This document shows positions 1 to 7,691 of a DNA stretch of 64,000 nt, in pieces. The stretch comes from Streptomyces sp. CB02058 (GTDB lineage Bacteria; Actinomycetota; Actinomycetes; Streptomycetales; Streptomycetaceae). Within the stretch, counting starts at the first letter, position 1; the number at the start of each line of letters is the position of its first letter. The notes beneath the pieces are model-generated. The model had not been told where the DNA came from. It did no database searches and saw only the letters and a list, made by a program, of their open reading frames with translations. A program made the position numbers and the translations under genes. The stretch covers positions 744,001 to 808,000 of the forward strand of contig NZ_LIPG01000004.1 of NCBI RefSeq assembly GCF_001905505.1, written 5' to 3'.

Positions 1-1698
1 CACCCGGCCCTCGTCGAGGACCACGATGCGGTCGGCCTCGACCACGGTGGAGATGCGGTGCGCGATGGCGACGACCGCACAGCGGCGGGCGATGCGCCTG
101 AGGCTGTCGCGCAGGGCCGCCTCCGCCTCCGAGTCGAGGTGGGCGGTTGCCTCGTCGAGGAGGATCACGGCGGGCTTCTGCAGCAGCGCCCGGGCCACGC
201 AGAGCCGCTGCCGCTGGCCGCCGGAGAGTCCCGTGCCCTGGTCGCCGAGATGTGTGTCCAGGCCCTCGGGCAGGGCGGCGACCACGTCGGTGAGCCCGGC
301 GAGTTCGACCGCCTCCTCGATGTCGGCCTCGGTGGCGTCGGGTGCGGCGTAGACGATGTTCTCCCGGAGGGTGCCGCGCATCGCGGCGCTGTCCTGCTGG
401 ACGTAGCCGACACCGCCGCGGATCTCGGCGGGTGTCAGGTGCGCGATGTCCCTGCCGTCCAGGAGCACGGCTCCGCGCCCGGGGCGGTAGAACCGCTCGA
501 TGAGCTGGAAGACCGTGGTCTTGCCGGCGCCGGAGACACCGACCAGTGCGGTGAGCCCGCGCGGGGGGACGGTGAAGGAGACCGCGTCCAGGACGGGCCG
601 GTCGCCGTAGCCGAAGCGGACGTCGCGGAATTCGACGGCCGGGTGCCCGCCCTCCGGAGCGGGCGGCGCGGTGTCCCGCGCCTGCCCCGGCGCGGCGTCG
701 GTCCCGGGGCCTGGGTCCGCCGCGGGAGCGGCGGTGTGCTCCTGCGGGATGCCGGCCAGTTCGTCCACGCGCTGCACGGCGGCCCGGCCCTGCTGGTAGG
801 TGCCGAGCGAGAGGAACACGAGGACCAGCGGGGAGACGAGGTAGAAGAGGTACATCGTGAAGGCCGTGAAGTCGGCGACGCTCAGGGAGCCGGTCGCCAC
901 CCTGGCCATGCCGATGCCCATCACGGCGGCCAGCGAGGCCTGGAGGCCGACGTTCAGGACCGGCGAGAACAGGGCGTTGAGCACGGTGACCCGGTTTCCG
1001 GACCGGCGGACCTTGTCCGCGCGCGCCGCGAGCCGGTCCTCCTCGCGGCCCTCGGCGCCCGCGGCCTTCACGGTGGGCAGGGCGGCGAGCACCCGCTGGA
1101 GGTCCGCGCCGAACTCGCCGGTGTCCGCGCGGTTGACCAGGGCCGCCCGGCGCAGCCCGCGGGCGACGCCGATGGAGGCGACGCTGGCGACACCGAGGCA
1201 GCCGATGGTCACCAGGAGCAGCCAGACGTCGATCAGGGCCATCATCACCACGCCGCCGACCACGATGAGCCCGTTGAGGAGGATCTGCGCGAGGCTCTGG
1301 GTGAGCGCGATCTTCATCAGCGCGGTGTCGCCCACCAGCCGGGTGTGGACGTCGCCCTGCCGCTGGGTGTTGAGATAGGAGAGTTCGGCGCGCAGCACCC
1401 TGCCCGAGAGGAGGACCCGGGCGTCGCGGACGATGTTCTCGCCGGCCCGGCCGATGAGACATCCCTGGGTCGCGGAGAGCGCGGCGTCCGCCACGAACAG
1501 GACGGCCAGCAGGGTGATGAGGAGCGCGACCGGCTCGTGCCGGCCGACCGCCTCGATGAGGTGCGCGACGAGTTTCGGCTGCACGAGGGTGGAGGCCACG
1601 CCGAGGATCCCGAGCAGCACCCCGCCCGTCAGGAGCCGGGTCTGGGCACGGGTCAGCTCCGCGACGAGGCCACGCGGCGCGGCCGTGGTGCCGGTCAT
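1..1698 (-). CDS. ABC exporter, fused permease-ATPase (C-terminus beyond window); CypT-like RiPP exporter
   Basis: Half-size ABC exporter: an N-terminal six-helix permease domain (about residues 1-320), a Pro/Ala-rich linker and a C-terminal ATPase domain. The ATPase shows Walker A GVSGAGKTT, the signature LSGGQRQR, Walker B VILLDEATAHLDSE and the H-loop AIAHRIS. The gene starts at ATG 1698 and is cut by the left edge a few codons after the H-loop, so only a short tail is missing. Its start overlaps the methyltransferase stop as ATGA (1695-1698), so the two are translationally coupled. As last gene of the precursor-peptide operon it most likely exports the modified peptide(s), and possibly gives immunity, like CypT in cypemycin clusters. 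No peptidase C39 domain precedes the permease, so leader removal must occur elsewhere. The family is certain; the peptide substrate is inferred from context. Confidence 0.93.
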   Translation of the reverse strand, partial: MTGTTAAPRGLVAELTRAQTRLLTGGVLLGILGVASTLVQPKLVAHLIEAVGRHEPVALLITLLAVLFVADAALSATQGCLIGRAGENIVRDARVLLSGRVLRAELSYLNTQRQGDVHTRLVGDTALMKIALTQSLAQILLNGLIVVGGVVMMALIDVWLLLVTIGCLGVASVASIGVARGLRRAALVNRADTGEFGADLQRVLAALPTVKAAGAEGREEDRLAARADKVRRSGNRVTVLNALFSPVLNVGLQASLAAVMGIGMARVATGSLSVADFTAFTMYLFYLVSPLVLVFLSLGTYQQGRAAVQRVDELAGIPQEHTAAPAADPGPGTDAAPGQARDTAPPAPEGGHPAVEFRDVRFGYGDRPVLDAVSFTVPPRGLTALVGVSGAGKTTVFQLIERFYRPGRGAVLLDGRDIAHLTPAEIRGGVGYVQQDSAAMRGTLRENIVYAAPDATEADIEEAVELAGLTDVVAALPEGLDTHLGDQGTGLSGGQRQRLCVARALLQKPAVILLDEATAHLDSEAEAALRDSLRRIARRCAVVAIAHRISTVVEADRIVVLDEGRV

Positions 1699-2501
1699 GA
1701 CTGCTCCGTACGGTCGGCGCGGACGAACCGGCTGATGTGGACGGGGCTCTGGGCGGCGATGAACGGCCCGCCCGACCAGTCGCCGTGGAGGCTGACCCGT
1801 TCGAGTCCGGCTTCGGCCGCGTAGGCCTCGATGTCCTCCGGGGTGGTGAGGCGCGTGATCTCGGTTCCTATCCGGGTGCCCCCGGGCTCGTGCAGCAGGT
1901 GCGAGGTGTGCCAGAACCCCTGTTCGGCGAGGAGCGTGGAGTAGGTCTGGAGCCCGGTCCCGGGTGCGGGGTAGGGCGCGAAGAACGAGGTGCGGCTGAG
2001 TCCCTCGTGCAGGGTGTGGACGAAGCCCGGGTTGTGGGTCTCCACCACGAGGGTTCCCCCGGGGGTGAGGCGTCGTGCGGCCCCGGCGACGGCGGCGCGC
2101 TGGCCCTCCGGGTCGAGGACCAGCGACATCGTGCCGCAGACGCAGTAGACGAGTCCGTGCTGCTCGCCGTCGTCGTAGGTGCGGATGTCGCCGTGCACGG
2201 GGGTGACGGCGGCCCCGGACGCCTCGACGGCGATCCGCAGCTGTTCGAGCATCTCCGGGGACGAGTCCACTCCGACGACGTCGCCGGTGAGACGCGCGAG
2301 CGGTACGGCGATACGGCCTGTGCCCACGCCGAGTTCGAGGGCGGACCCGCCAGGATGCCAGTCGGCCAGCGTCGCGGCCGTGCGGTCGGCCGAGCCGTCC
2401 TGGGGGAAGAGCCGGTCGTAGAAGTCGGCGAAGACCCTGCCGTAGCCGATGTCCACGATCGCGGGGGCGGCGGTGTCCGACGGTGCGGTCGCGGTGCTCA
2501 T
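1695..2501 (-). CDS. Class I SAM-dependent methyltransferase in RiPP operon (CypM-like role)
   Basis: A 268-residue Rossmann-fold methyltransferase. Motif I is ALELGVGTGRIAVPLA, followed by the acidic residue of motif II in VVGVDSSPEM and a motif IV region around YCVCGTMSLVLD. The start ATG 2501 overlaps the upstream gene's stop as ATGA and the stop overlaps the exporter start as ATGA, so it is expressed in a chain with both. Known linaridin clusters carry a methyltransferase (CypM) that dimethylates the N-terminal alpha-amino group of the core peptide, and the position here suggests the same job. Sequence alone cannot tell peptide N-methylation from another methyl acceptor. Confidence 0.85.
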   Translation of the reverse strand: MSTATAPSDTAAPAIVDIGYGRVFADFYDRLFPQDGSADRTAATLADWHPGGSALELGVGTGRIAVPLARLTGDVVGVDSSPEMLEQLRIAVEASGAAVTPVHGDIRTYDDGEQHGLVYCVCGTMSLVLDPEGQRAAVAGAARRLTPGGTLVVETHNPGFVHTLHEGLSRTSFFAPYPAPGTGLQTYSTLLAEQGFWHTSHLLHEPGGTRIGTEITRLTTPEDIEAYAAEAGLERVSLHGDWSGGPFIAAQSPVHISRFVRADRTEQS

Positions 2502-3106
2502 GCCTGCTCGCTTTCTGCCGCCGGAGCGGACGGGTTGCTCATGGGGGTGTAGGGAGAGACGAAGATGATCTCCGGCTCCTCGGAGTCGTCGTAGCCGGCG
2601 TTACGGACCAGCGTGAACTGGAAACCCTTGATGCCGGTGGCGCCCGAACGTTCGATGCCGGCCCGGAAATAGGCGCTCAGGATGCGGTATCCGGGCAGGG
2701 CGCGGGCCGTGGTGAACCCCTTGTCGAGGTGACGCATCACCTCGGTGCCCAGGTCGAAGACGGCCTTCTCGGCCCGGCGCTCGGGGAACCAGACGATCTG
2801 GTGGGCCCTGCGCCCCGCGATGACCTCCACGGGCGCCCAGTCGGAGGTCTCTCCGGCCTCGTCGAGGGTGCGGCAGTAGAACTGCAGGTCGTGCTGGGCC
2901 GGAGTCGGTGCGAAGAAGCGCCAGTTCGGGAAGAGCGTGGAGAAGACGTCGAGCCGGGCGAGCCTGCTGAACGTCGGCTGGGGGTGCTGGGTACAGAGGG
3001 TGCCCAGCAGCAGCAGGCCGGCGAGCAGCCGTACGTTGCCGTCAGCGCCGCCGAAGTGGCGGGCGAGCAGCCGGCCAGCCGAGGCGGCGGAAGCGGTGCC
3101 GGTCAT
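2498..3106 (-). CDS. Small partner protein of the HTTM-hydrolase (LinL/CypL-like)
   Basis: A 202-residue protein starting at ATG 3106, inside an ATGA overlap with the HTTM-hydrolase stop; it ends in another ATGA overlap with the methyltransferase. It has a hydrophobic stretch near residues 24-36 and then an NWRFFAPTPAQHD block. Conserved W-x-F-F-x-P-x-P stretches of this type are seen in proteins encoded beside HTTM-domain genes. No nucleotide-binding or protease motif is visible. Linaridin clusters contain an H/L gene pair; the H protein is the HTTM-hydrolase and the L protein is small and otherwise unlike known families, which fits this gene. I infer that it works with the next upstream gene product at the membrane on the precursor peptide. 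The name rests mainly on context. Confidence 0.6.
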   Translation of the reverse strand: MTGTASAASAGRLLARHFGGADGNVRLLAGLLLLGTLCTQHPQPTFSRLARLDVFSTLFPNWRFFAPTPAQHDLQFYCRTLDEAGETSDWAPVEVIAGRRAHQIVWFPERRAEKAVFDLGTEVMRHLDKGFTTARALPGYRILSAYFRAGIERSGATGIKGFQFTLVRNAGYDDSEEPEIIFVSPYTPMSNPSAPAAESEQA

Positions 3107-5025
3107 CGGGCTCCCTCCTGGCCGGCCGTGGCGGAGGGCTGTCCCTCGGCGGCGGGCGGCACGGCCGTGGTGTCGCCGAGGAAGGCCACGAGACGGCGGG
3201 CGGCCTCGCCGGCGAGCTGCGGGTCGGTCAGGATGCCGTCGTGGTCGGCGGCCTCGACGACGGTGCTGCGGACGGTCCGGCCGGCCAGGTGCGCGTCGGC
3301 GAGGTCCTTGTGCAGGAGCAGGTGGTCGGGGTCGCGGTCGACGGTGTGCTGGGCGGACAGCACCAGCGCGTGGGCGTCCAGCCGTGGCAGGGGGCCCTCG
3401 AAGGACCGGAAGTCCCTTTCCGCGGCCCGCCATTCCCGCAGTGCGGCGGTCCACACGCGGTGGTCGGTGTACTCGGCCATCGCCCTGCCGCGCACCGGGG
3501 CCGGCAGGTTCCGGATCCAGCCGGGAGTCTGCATGAGGGCGCCGAGGCCCATCCGCAAGCTGACGGACGTGGAACGGATCATCTCCTCGACGTGCCGGGC
3601 GTTCGCGCCCTGCTGGCCGGACCGGTCGAGCTGCTGGGGGTGGGAGCTGTCCACGTAGACGACGGAGTGCACCCGCTCGCCGAGCCGGACGGCCGCCCGT
3701 CTGGCGAGCTCTCCGCCCAGGGAGTGCCCGACCAGCGAGACCTGGCGTCCCTCCGGGACGGCTGCCTCGATCAGGTCGACCAGGTCGTCCACCGATTCAC
3801 CCAGGTGGTACGGCGTCGGGGCGTGCCGTCTGCTCGCCCCGTAGCCCGCCCGGCTGTAGGCCAGCCACTGGCGTCCGTCGGCGTTGAGTGCCCTGGCGTA
3901 CCAGCTGAAGTGGGCGGGCAGGGCGCCGAGTCCGTGCACGAGGACGGCCACCGGGCCCTCGCCCGTCCGGCTGACCGTGCCGTCGTGGGCCAGCTCGTTG
4001 CCGTGGCGGGTGGTGACCGTGGAGCCGAACACGTGATCGGTGGCTCGCAGTCTGCGGTGCACCGCCACCGCGCCCGCCGCTGCCGCGGCGCCGGCCATGA
4101 GCAGTGCCGCGGCCGCCGGCATCCGGTCGTCCCGTCCGGCGACGGCGGGGTGGCTGCGGGGCGTGCTGGTGTACGCGACCATCGGATGCATCGCGGTGAA
4201 GGCCGGGATGAACCTGCCCAGTCCCATGACGGAGCCGTTGGCGACGTGGAAGGCGGCGACGCCCGCGATCACCGGGCGGGTCAGCAGACCGCCCTTGAGG
4301 TACAGCACCGGGAACAGGCATTCCATGGCCAGCACACCGTGCGCCAGGGCCCGTGCGGACCGGGGGTGACGGCGGGTCAGCCGCCACACCTTCTCGTGCC
4401 CGTAGGTCCTGGTGCGCATGACACCCGTCAGGGCGGAGCCGTTGCGCCAGTCCTTCCCGAGCAGCTTGATCCAGCCGGAGACGACGTACGACAGGTTGGA
4501 CTGGAGCGCCACGTACCACACCAGCGCGTCCTGGGCGGCGGGCGAGGGGGCGAGCCGGGCCAGGCCGGTCGCGGTCTGCACCAGGTTGGACGCCTGGTCG
4601 GAGCCGTCCGTGCCGTAACGGTGGGTGGGATAGAGCAGGGCACCGCTGAGACCGAGGAAGAGGTTGGCCGCTCCGCGCGTCCGGCTGTCGCCCGGCAGCA
4701 GGAGAGCGGCGCTCGCGGCCACCCGGGCGGCGTGCAGCGTCCGGCTGGTCCGCTCGTCGGCGACAAAGTCGAGCAGCTTGCGCAGCGGTCTGCCGTAGTG
4801 GGCGACCCCGTACCGGGCGAGCGCCCAGTCGTTCAGTCCGCCCGGCCGTTTCCGGTCCGGGGTGGTGAGGTGCTCGAGGCTGGACAGCAGGGAGGTGACC
4901 GCCGCGATCCGTTCGGAGGCGCCGATGGCCTGGCTGCGGGAGACGGGCAGGGGACCGGTGAGAGCCGAGAGCGCCGCGCGAGCGGTGGGCCCGGAGGCTC
5001 TGAGCTTGGCGAAGCGAGCGAGCAT
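3103..5025 (-). CDS. HTTM membrane domain fused to alpha/beta-hydrolase (LinH/CypH-like RiPP-modifying protein)
   Basis: A 640-residue protein from ATG 5025, preceded by AGGAG six bases upstream; a longer frame upstream has no ribosome site. The N-terminal half (about 1-330) has several hydrophobic helices and an HTTM-like core, including a YVVSGWIKLLGKDWRNG segment and a conserved HVANGSVMGLG region. The C-terminal half (about 350-640) is an alpha/beta-hydrolase: oxyanion strand VAVLVHGLGALP, nucleophile elbow VGHSLGGE near residue 433, and a C-terminal EAADHDG histidine. This unusual fusion is the hallmark of the H protein in linaridin clusters such as cypemycin and grisemycin. H/L proteins have been linked to residue modification in that family (epimerisation, and proposed roles in dehydration); that is recalled family knowledge, not shown here. 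The stop overlaps the next start (ATGA). Confidence 0.8.
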   Translation of the reverse strand: MLARFAKLRASGPTARAALSALTGPLPVSRSQAIGASERIAAVTSLLSSLEHLTTPDRKRPGGLNDWALARYGVAHYGRPLRKLLDFVADERTSRTLHAARVAASAALLLPGDSRTRGAANLFLGLSGALLYPTHRYGTDGSDQASNLVQTATGLARLAPSPAAQDALVWYVALQSNLSYVVSGWIKLLGKDWRNGSALTGVMRTRTYGHEKVWRLTRRHPRSARALAHGVLAMECLFPVLYLKGGLLTRPVIAGVAAFHVANGSVMGLGRFIPAFTAMHPMVAYTSTPRSHPAVAGRDDRMPAAAALLMAGAAAAAGAVAVHRRLRATDHVFGSTVTTRHGNELAHDGTVSRTGEGPVAVLVHGLGALPAHFSWYARALNADGRQWLAYSRAGYGASRRHAPTPYHLGESVDDLVDLIEAAVPEGRQVSLVGHSLGGELARRAAVRLGERVHSVVYVDSSHPQQLDRSGQQGANARHVEEMIRSTSVSLRMGLGALMQTPGWIRNLPAPVRGRAMAEYTDHRVWTAALREWRAAERDFRSFEGPLPRLDAHALVLSAQHTVDRDPDHLLLHKDLADAHLAGRTVRSTVVEAADHDGILTDPQLAGEAARRLVAFLGDTTAVPPAAEGQPSATAGQEGAR

Positions 5026-5186
5026 GAAAGGTACTCCTGGACGGAAGTCGGGCAGGACCGGCGGGGCGTTCGGCGTGCGGACTGCCGGATACGGATGCGC
5101 TCCGGTGCGGGAGGCCGGTGTCCGGCCGTCCCCGTCCGGTCCCGGCCGGAGCGGCACGCCGCTCCGGCCGGGACCGAACGTCTGTG

Positions 5187-5402
5187 TCAGGAGGGGACGG
5201 AGACGTCGATGGGGGGCTCGAGGGGCCCACCGTCCCGCCCGGCCACGAACGCGTTCACCAGGGCCGCGCCGATGATCACGCCGGCCACCACGGCTGGCGT
5301 GGCCATGACAGGTGTTTGGGTGATGATGACCCGCCCCTGCGGGTCGTCGACCTTGATGTCGGTGAGGGCACCGGGTCTTGTCAGGAAGGAAACGTCATTC
5401 AT
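5187..5402 (-). CDS. RiPP precursor peptide 1 (linaridin-like, 71 aa)
   Basis: Starts at ATG 5402 behind AAGGAGAGC. The 71-residue peptide has a polar N-terminal leader (MNDVSFLTRPGALTDIKVDD), then TQTPVMATPAVV leading into an Ala/Val/Ile/Gly-rich stretch, and a polar tail with GGPLEPP ending VSVPS. The block T-P-V-M-A-T-P closely resembles the leader-core junction remembered for cypemycin (T-P-A-M-A-T-P), where the core begins at A-T-P. Unlike cypemycin it has no C-terminal Cys, so no aminovinyl-cysteine can form. Precursor 2 lies upstream and the processing genes start 160 bp downstream. Cleavage site and modified residues are inferred. Confidence 0.75.
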   Translation of the reverse strand: MNDVSFLTRPGALTDIKVDDPQGRVIITQTPVMATPAVVAGVIIGAALVNAFVAGRDGGPLEPPIDVSVPS

Positions 5403-5445
5403 CTGGCTCTCCTTGTCCGTATTCCTGTCCGAGTGGGGGTCTCGA

Positions 5446-5640
5446 TCACTGCTCGACGGGCGACGTGTCGCCGATCGCGTCGCAGAGCGCCACACCGGCC
5501 GCGACGCCGGCGGCGAACGCGGTCACCACGATCACGGGCGTGGCCGCGACGGGGGCCGTGCCCGTGGCGGTGTGACCGGGGTCCTTCTCGGTCAGGGGGC
5601 GTGCTGCGGCCGGGACGGCCTGGAAAACGGCAGCGTTCAT
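5446..5640 (-). CDS. RiPP precursor peptide 2 (linaridin-like, 64 aa)
   Basis: Starts at ATG 5640 with an excellent CTAGGAGGAAG ribosome site. The 64-residue peptide has a leader containing FQAVPAAARPLTEKDPGH, then the shared motif A-P-V-A-A-T-P-V-I-V-V, a hydrophobic Ala/Gly/Val segment and a polar tail ALCDAIGDTSPVEQ. It is the only one of the four peptides with a cysteine in the presumed core. It aligns with precursors 1 and 4 across P-[VI]-x-A-T-[PQ]. It is best read as a paralogous precursor; an alternative is a small membrane peptide with a role in immunity. Confidence 0.72.
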   Translation of the reverse strand: MNAAVFQAVPAAARPLTEKDPGHTATGTAPVAATPVIVVTAFAAGVAAGVALCDAIGDTSPVEQ

Positions 5641-5690
5641 GGACTTCCTCCTAGGGTGTGAAGGTGTGTGGGGCGGTGTTGCGGGGTTGT

Positions 5691-5885
5691 TCAGAGCTGC
5701 GGCTCGTGGGTGCCGCCGGTGCCGTCGATCGCCGGACCGACGACGAACTCCGCCACGACGATCTGCACCGAGGCGATCGGGCTCGCGGCCGGACCGGTGT
5801 ACCCGGCGTCGCTCTCGGACAGGGCACGCGTCGTGACCGCGGTGGCGGGGCAGACGGAGGCCGTCGCCCACCGGGCGCCGGTCAC
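5691..5885 (-). CDS. RiPP precursor-like peptide 3 (64 aa, most divergent)
   Basis: Starts with GTG 5885, sharing GTGA with the stop of precursor 4 (5882-5885), so translation is coupled to that peptide. The 64 residues include a Thr-rich leader half (ASVCPATAVTTRALSES), then S-P-I-A-S-V-Q-I-V-V, the same register as the P-[VI]-A-[AS]-[TV]-[PQ] motif of its neighbours, followed by EFVVGPAID and a polar GTGGTHEPQL tail. The hydrophobic part is shorter and less Ala-rich than in the others. It may be a second core made in fixed ratio with precursor 4, or a degenerate copy. Confidence 0.6.
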   Translation of the reverse strand: MTGARWATASVCPATAVTTRALSESDAGYTGPAASPIASVQIVVAEFVVGPAIDGTGGTHEPQL

Positions 5886-6067
5886 AGCGAGGGTTCGGTG
5901 GTGCTGCCGATGATGGCTCCGGCCGCGTAGGCGATGACCACGGCGGCGGCGACCGTCACGATCACCTGGGTGGCGGCGATCGGCGCCGCACCGCCGAAGG
6001 CCTGCCCCTCGGTTCTCTCGTCGAGCGGACCGACCGCGGCCCAGCCCGGCGTTCTGACCTGCTGCAT
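5882..6067 (-). CDS. RiPP precursor peptide 4, first gene of the cluster (61 aa)
   Basis: Starts at ATG 6067 behind ACAGGAGGAGGG, the strongest ribosome site in the cluster. The 61-residue peptide has a leader with VRTPGWAAVGPLDERTEGQ, then G-G-A-A-P-I-A-A-T-Q-V-I-V-T-V and a long AAAVVIAYAAGAIIG stretch ending STTEPSL. Thr residues that could be dehydrated occur at the motif, in the hydrophobic run and in the tail. It is the promoter-proximal gene, so the operon promoter should lie between 6068 and about 6600. No double-glycine cleavage site is obvious. Confidence 0.72.
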   Translation of the reverse strand: MQQVRTPGWAAVGPLDERTEGQAFGGAAPIAATQVIVTVAAAVVIAYAAGAIIGSTTEPSL

Positions 6068-6611
6068 GTTCCCTCCTCCTGTCAGCCTGGACGGCACCCG
6101 GAGGCTGCCGCCACAGGTCCGTACGGCAGCGCGGCCCCCCGGACCCCGAGGGGCCCGGCCGGGCGGCGATCCGTCTGTGACGTCAACGATGGCGGGGCCA
6201 CCGGCCGGGGGGAAGGCCGTCGGCTGGCACGAGGCTGCAGGGCCGCCCGCAGGATGGTGCAGGCGCGGCGCTGCCGGCGCCCGCGCGGTTTGGGGAGGGC
6301 AGAAACGGTGCATGAGCGGTCGTCGAGCAGATCCCGTGCGGGCCTGAGATCGATGCCGCACTGGCCGGCCGGCTCCATAGGGGTCGGCCGGCCCACGGAA
6401 CGTTCCCATGGCGTGAGCCGGACGAGTCGTCCGCAGCAGCAGAGGCCGGATGCGAGAAGGAGGAAGGCCGAGGAGGTGCGAGGAGGTCGTTCGTAGCGGT
6501 AGCGACGGCTGAGGCGGCCGGGCGCGGGGCCACGCCGTACGGGCGGGCGGGCGACCGGAACCACCCGCCGCCCGCCGGCCCGTACGCGCTTTCGCGCGAC
6601 GGGAACGGCCA
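6068..6611. other. Intergenic region upstream of the RiPP operon
   Basis: No convincing gene is seen on either strand; the open frames have non-actinobacterial composition and no ribosome sites. It must hold the promoter of the precursor-peptide operon, but no clear -35/-10 pair or dyad operator could be singled out. No cluster-specific regulator gene lies next to it. Confidence 0.5.
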
Positions 6612-6837
6612 GGGCCTTTCGTTTGGATCAGGGCGGATCAGGGAGCGGGGTCTGGTGCGTGCGATCGCAAGGCGCAGGAGGGAGTCGACGCGGAGCGGTT
6701 GGGGTCTCCCCTGCTCGAGCGAAGCCGAGAGCTCGGGGAAGACCGACGACAACGCGGCGTGGGGGTACCCCCGGACGGAGTGTGGGGGAGTGCGTGCCAG
6801 GGCACGCGAGCCCGCCAAGATCCAAACGAGAGGCCCC
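6612..6837. repeat. MITE-like intergenic element with terminal inverted repeats
   Basis: An 18-bp inverted repeat with one mismatch bounds the element: 6612-6629 begins GGGCCTTTCGTTTGG and 6819-6837 reads GATCCAAACGAGAGGCCCC. Inside are further palindromes, a CTCGAGCGAAGCCGAGAGCTCGG segment near 6714-6736 and GCGTGCCAGGGCACGC near 6791-6806. There is no coding capacity. Segments of this type are familiar as dispersed intergenic repeats in Streptomyces; the view that it is a small non-autonomous mobile element is an inference from the terminal repeats. Confidence 0.45.
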
Positions 6838-6874
6838 AGGGCTCAGCCTCCGGGGCGGGACCCCGGCGCGCGGG

Positions 6875-7459
6875 TCAGGCGCGGACCAGCGGGGTGTCGA
6901 CCAGGTGCTCGGCGACGAACCACGCCTGGAGCTCTCCGGTCCTGATCACCTGCGAGACCAGCAGGTCGTTGGTGCCGTCGTCGCCGAGTCCGGCCGCCCG
7001 CGCGGCAGCGTCGTGCGCCGCCGCCAGAATCGTCTCGTGGGCCTCCAGCAGCCGCGACAGCATGGCGGGAACCTCCTCCACGCCGTCCGGTGGCCGCGGG
7101 ACCGAGGTGATCTCCGCGACGTGCCGCGGATCGCCCACCGCCACCCCGCCGAGCGTCTGCACGCGCTCCGCCAGTGCGTCCACGATGTCCAGCTGCTCCC
7201 CCGCGTGCTTGTCCAGCACCAGGTGGAGCTGGTAGAAGGTCGCGCCGCGCATCAGCCAGTGGTGCTTCTTGTACAGGCCGTAGAGGATCTGAGTGTCCGC
7301 CAGAAGCTGGTTGAGGCGCTGGCAGGAGTACATGCGCGCCTCGTACGACAGGCCGATCGGGAACTGCTTGACCGTCCCGAACTCCTGGACCACCTCCCCC
7401 TTCTGATGCAACAGGGGCTGACTGCCGCCGACGGCGGGAGAGTGGGGGGTGGTGGTCAT
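6875..7459 (-). CDS. dps: Dps family ferritin-like DNA-protection protein
   Basis: A 194-residue protein of typical Dps length. The ferroxidase region is recognisable: KKHHWLMRG supplies the H/W residues of helix A, and DKHAGEQLDIVDALAERV supplies the D...E..D residues of helix B. The C-terminal half is helical. Dps forms 12-mers that oxidise Fe(II) with peroxide and can bind DNA under stress. The N-terminal 30 residues (MTTTPHSPAVGG onward) are flexible and polar. The start ATG 7459 has GCAGGAGGCGC before it. It is monocistronic, with a strong hairpin upstream that separates it from the hydrolase genes. Confidence 0.9.
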   Translation of the reverse strand: MTTTPHSPAVGGSQPLLHQKGEVVQEFGTVKQFPIGLSYEARMYSCQRLNQLLADTQILYGLYKKHHWLMRGATFYQLHLVLDKHAGEQLDIVDALAERVQTLGGVAVGDPRHVAEITSVPRPPDGVEEVPAMLSRLLEAHETILAAAHDAAARAAGLGDDGTNDLLVSQVIRTGELQAWFVAEHLVDTPLVRA

Positions 7460-7593
7460 GGTGCGCCTCCTGCGGGGCGTGGTGATGTACGTACCCGGCC
7501 GACGCTAGGTGCTCGCGTACGTCCCTCGTTGACCGGCAGCGCACGCCGAGATGACCGTCCGCGCACACCGCGGCGCCGCCGTTTCCGGGCATG

Positions 7594-7642
7594 CCGAAGC
7601 CGTGCGCACGGACCCGGATCGGGTGCGTGCGCACGGCTTCGG
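7594..7642. terminator. Long perfect hairpin, transcription terminator
   Basis: A 17-bp perfect stem, CCGAAGCCGTGCGCACG (7594-7610) pairing with 7626-7642, encloses a loop that itself can pair (ACCCG/CGGGT). It lies 50 bp after the stop of the hydrolase ending at 7692 and about 135 bp upstream of dps, so it should end the hydrolase transcript. There is no U-tract, as is usual in Streptomyces terminators. Confidence 0.75.
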
Positions 7643-7691
7643 GTGCCGGGCGGCCGGATCGTCGGCGGCCCGGCAGGACACGGCCGGAGGG

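Noticed and set aside
58..1824. Long plus-strand open frame opposite the ABC exporter and methyltransferase
   Set aside because: Its Gly/Arg/Asp-rich translation is the antisense of clear transporter motifs; a shadow of GC-rich coding.
3241..5661. 806-codon plus-strand frame opposite the HTTM-hydrolase
   Set aside because: Low-complexity G/R/V sequence with no domain; the opposite strand has intact catalytic motifs and ribosome sites.
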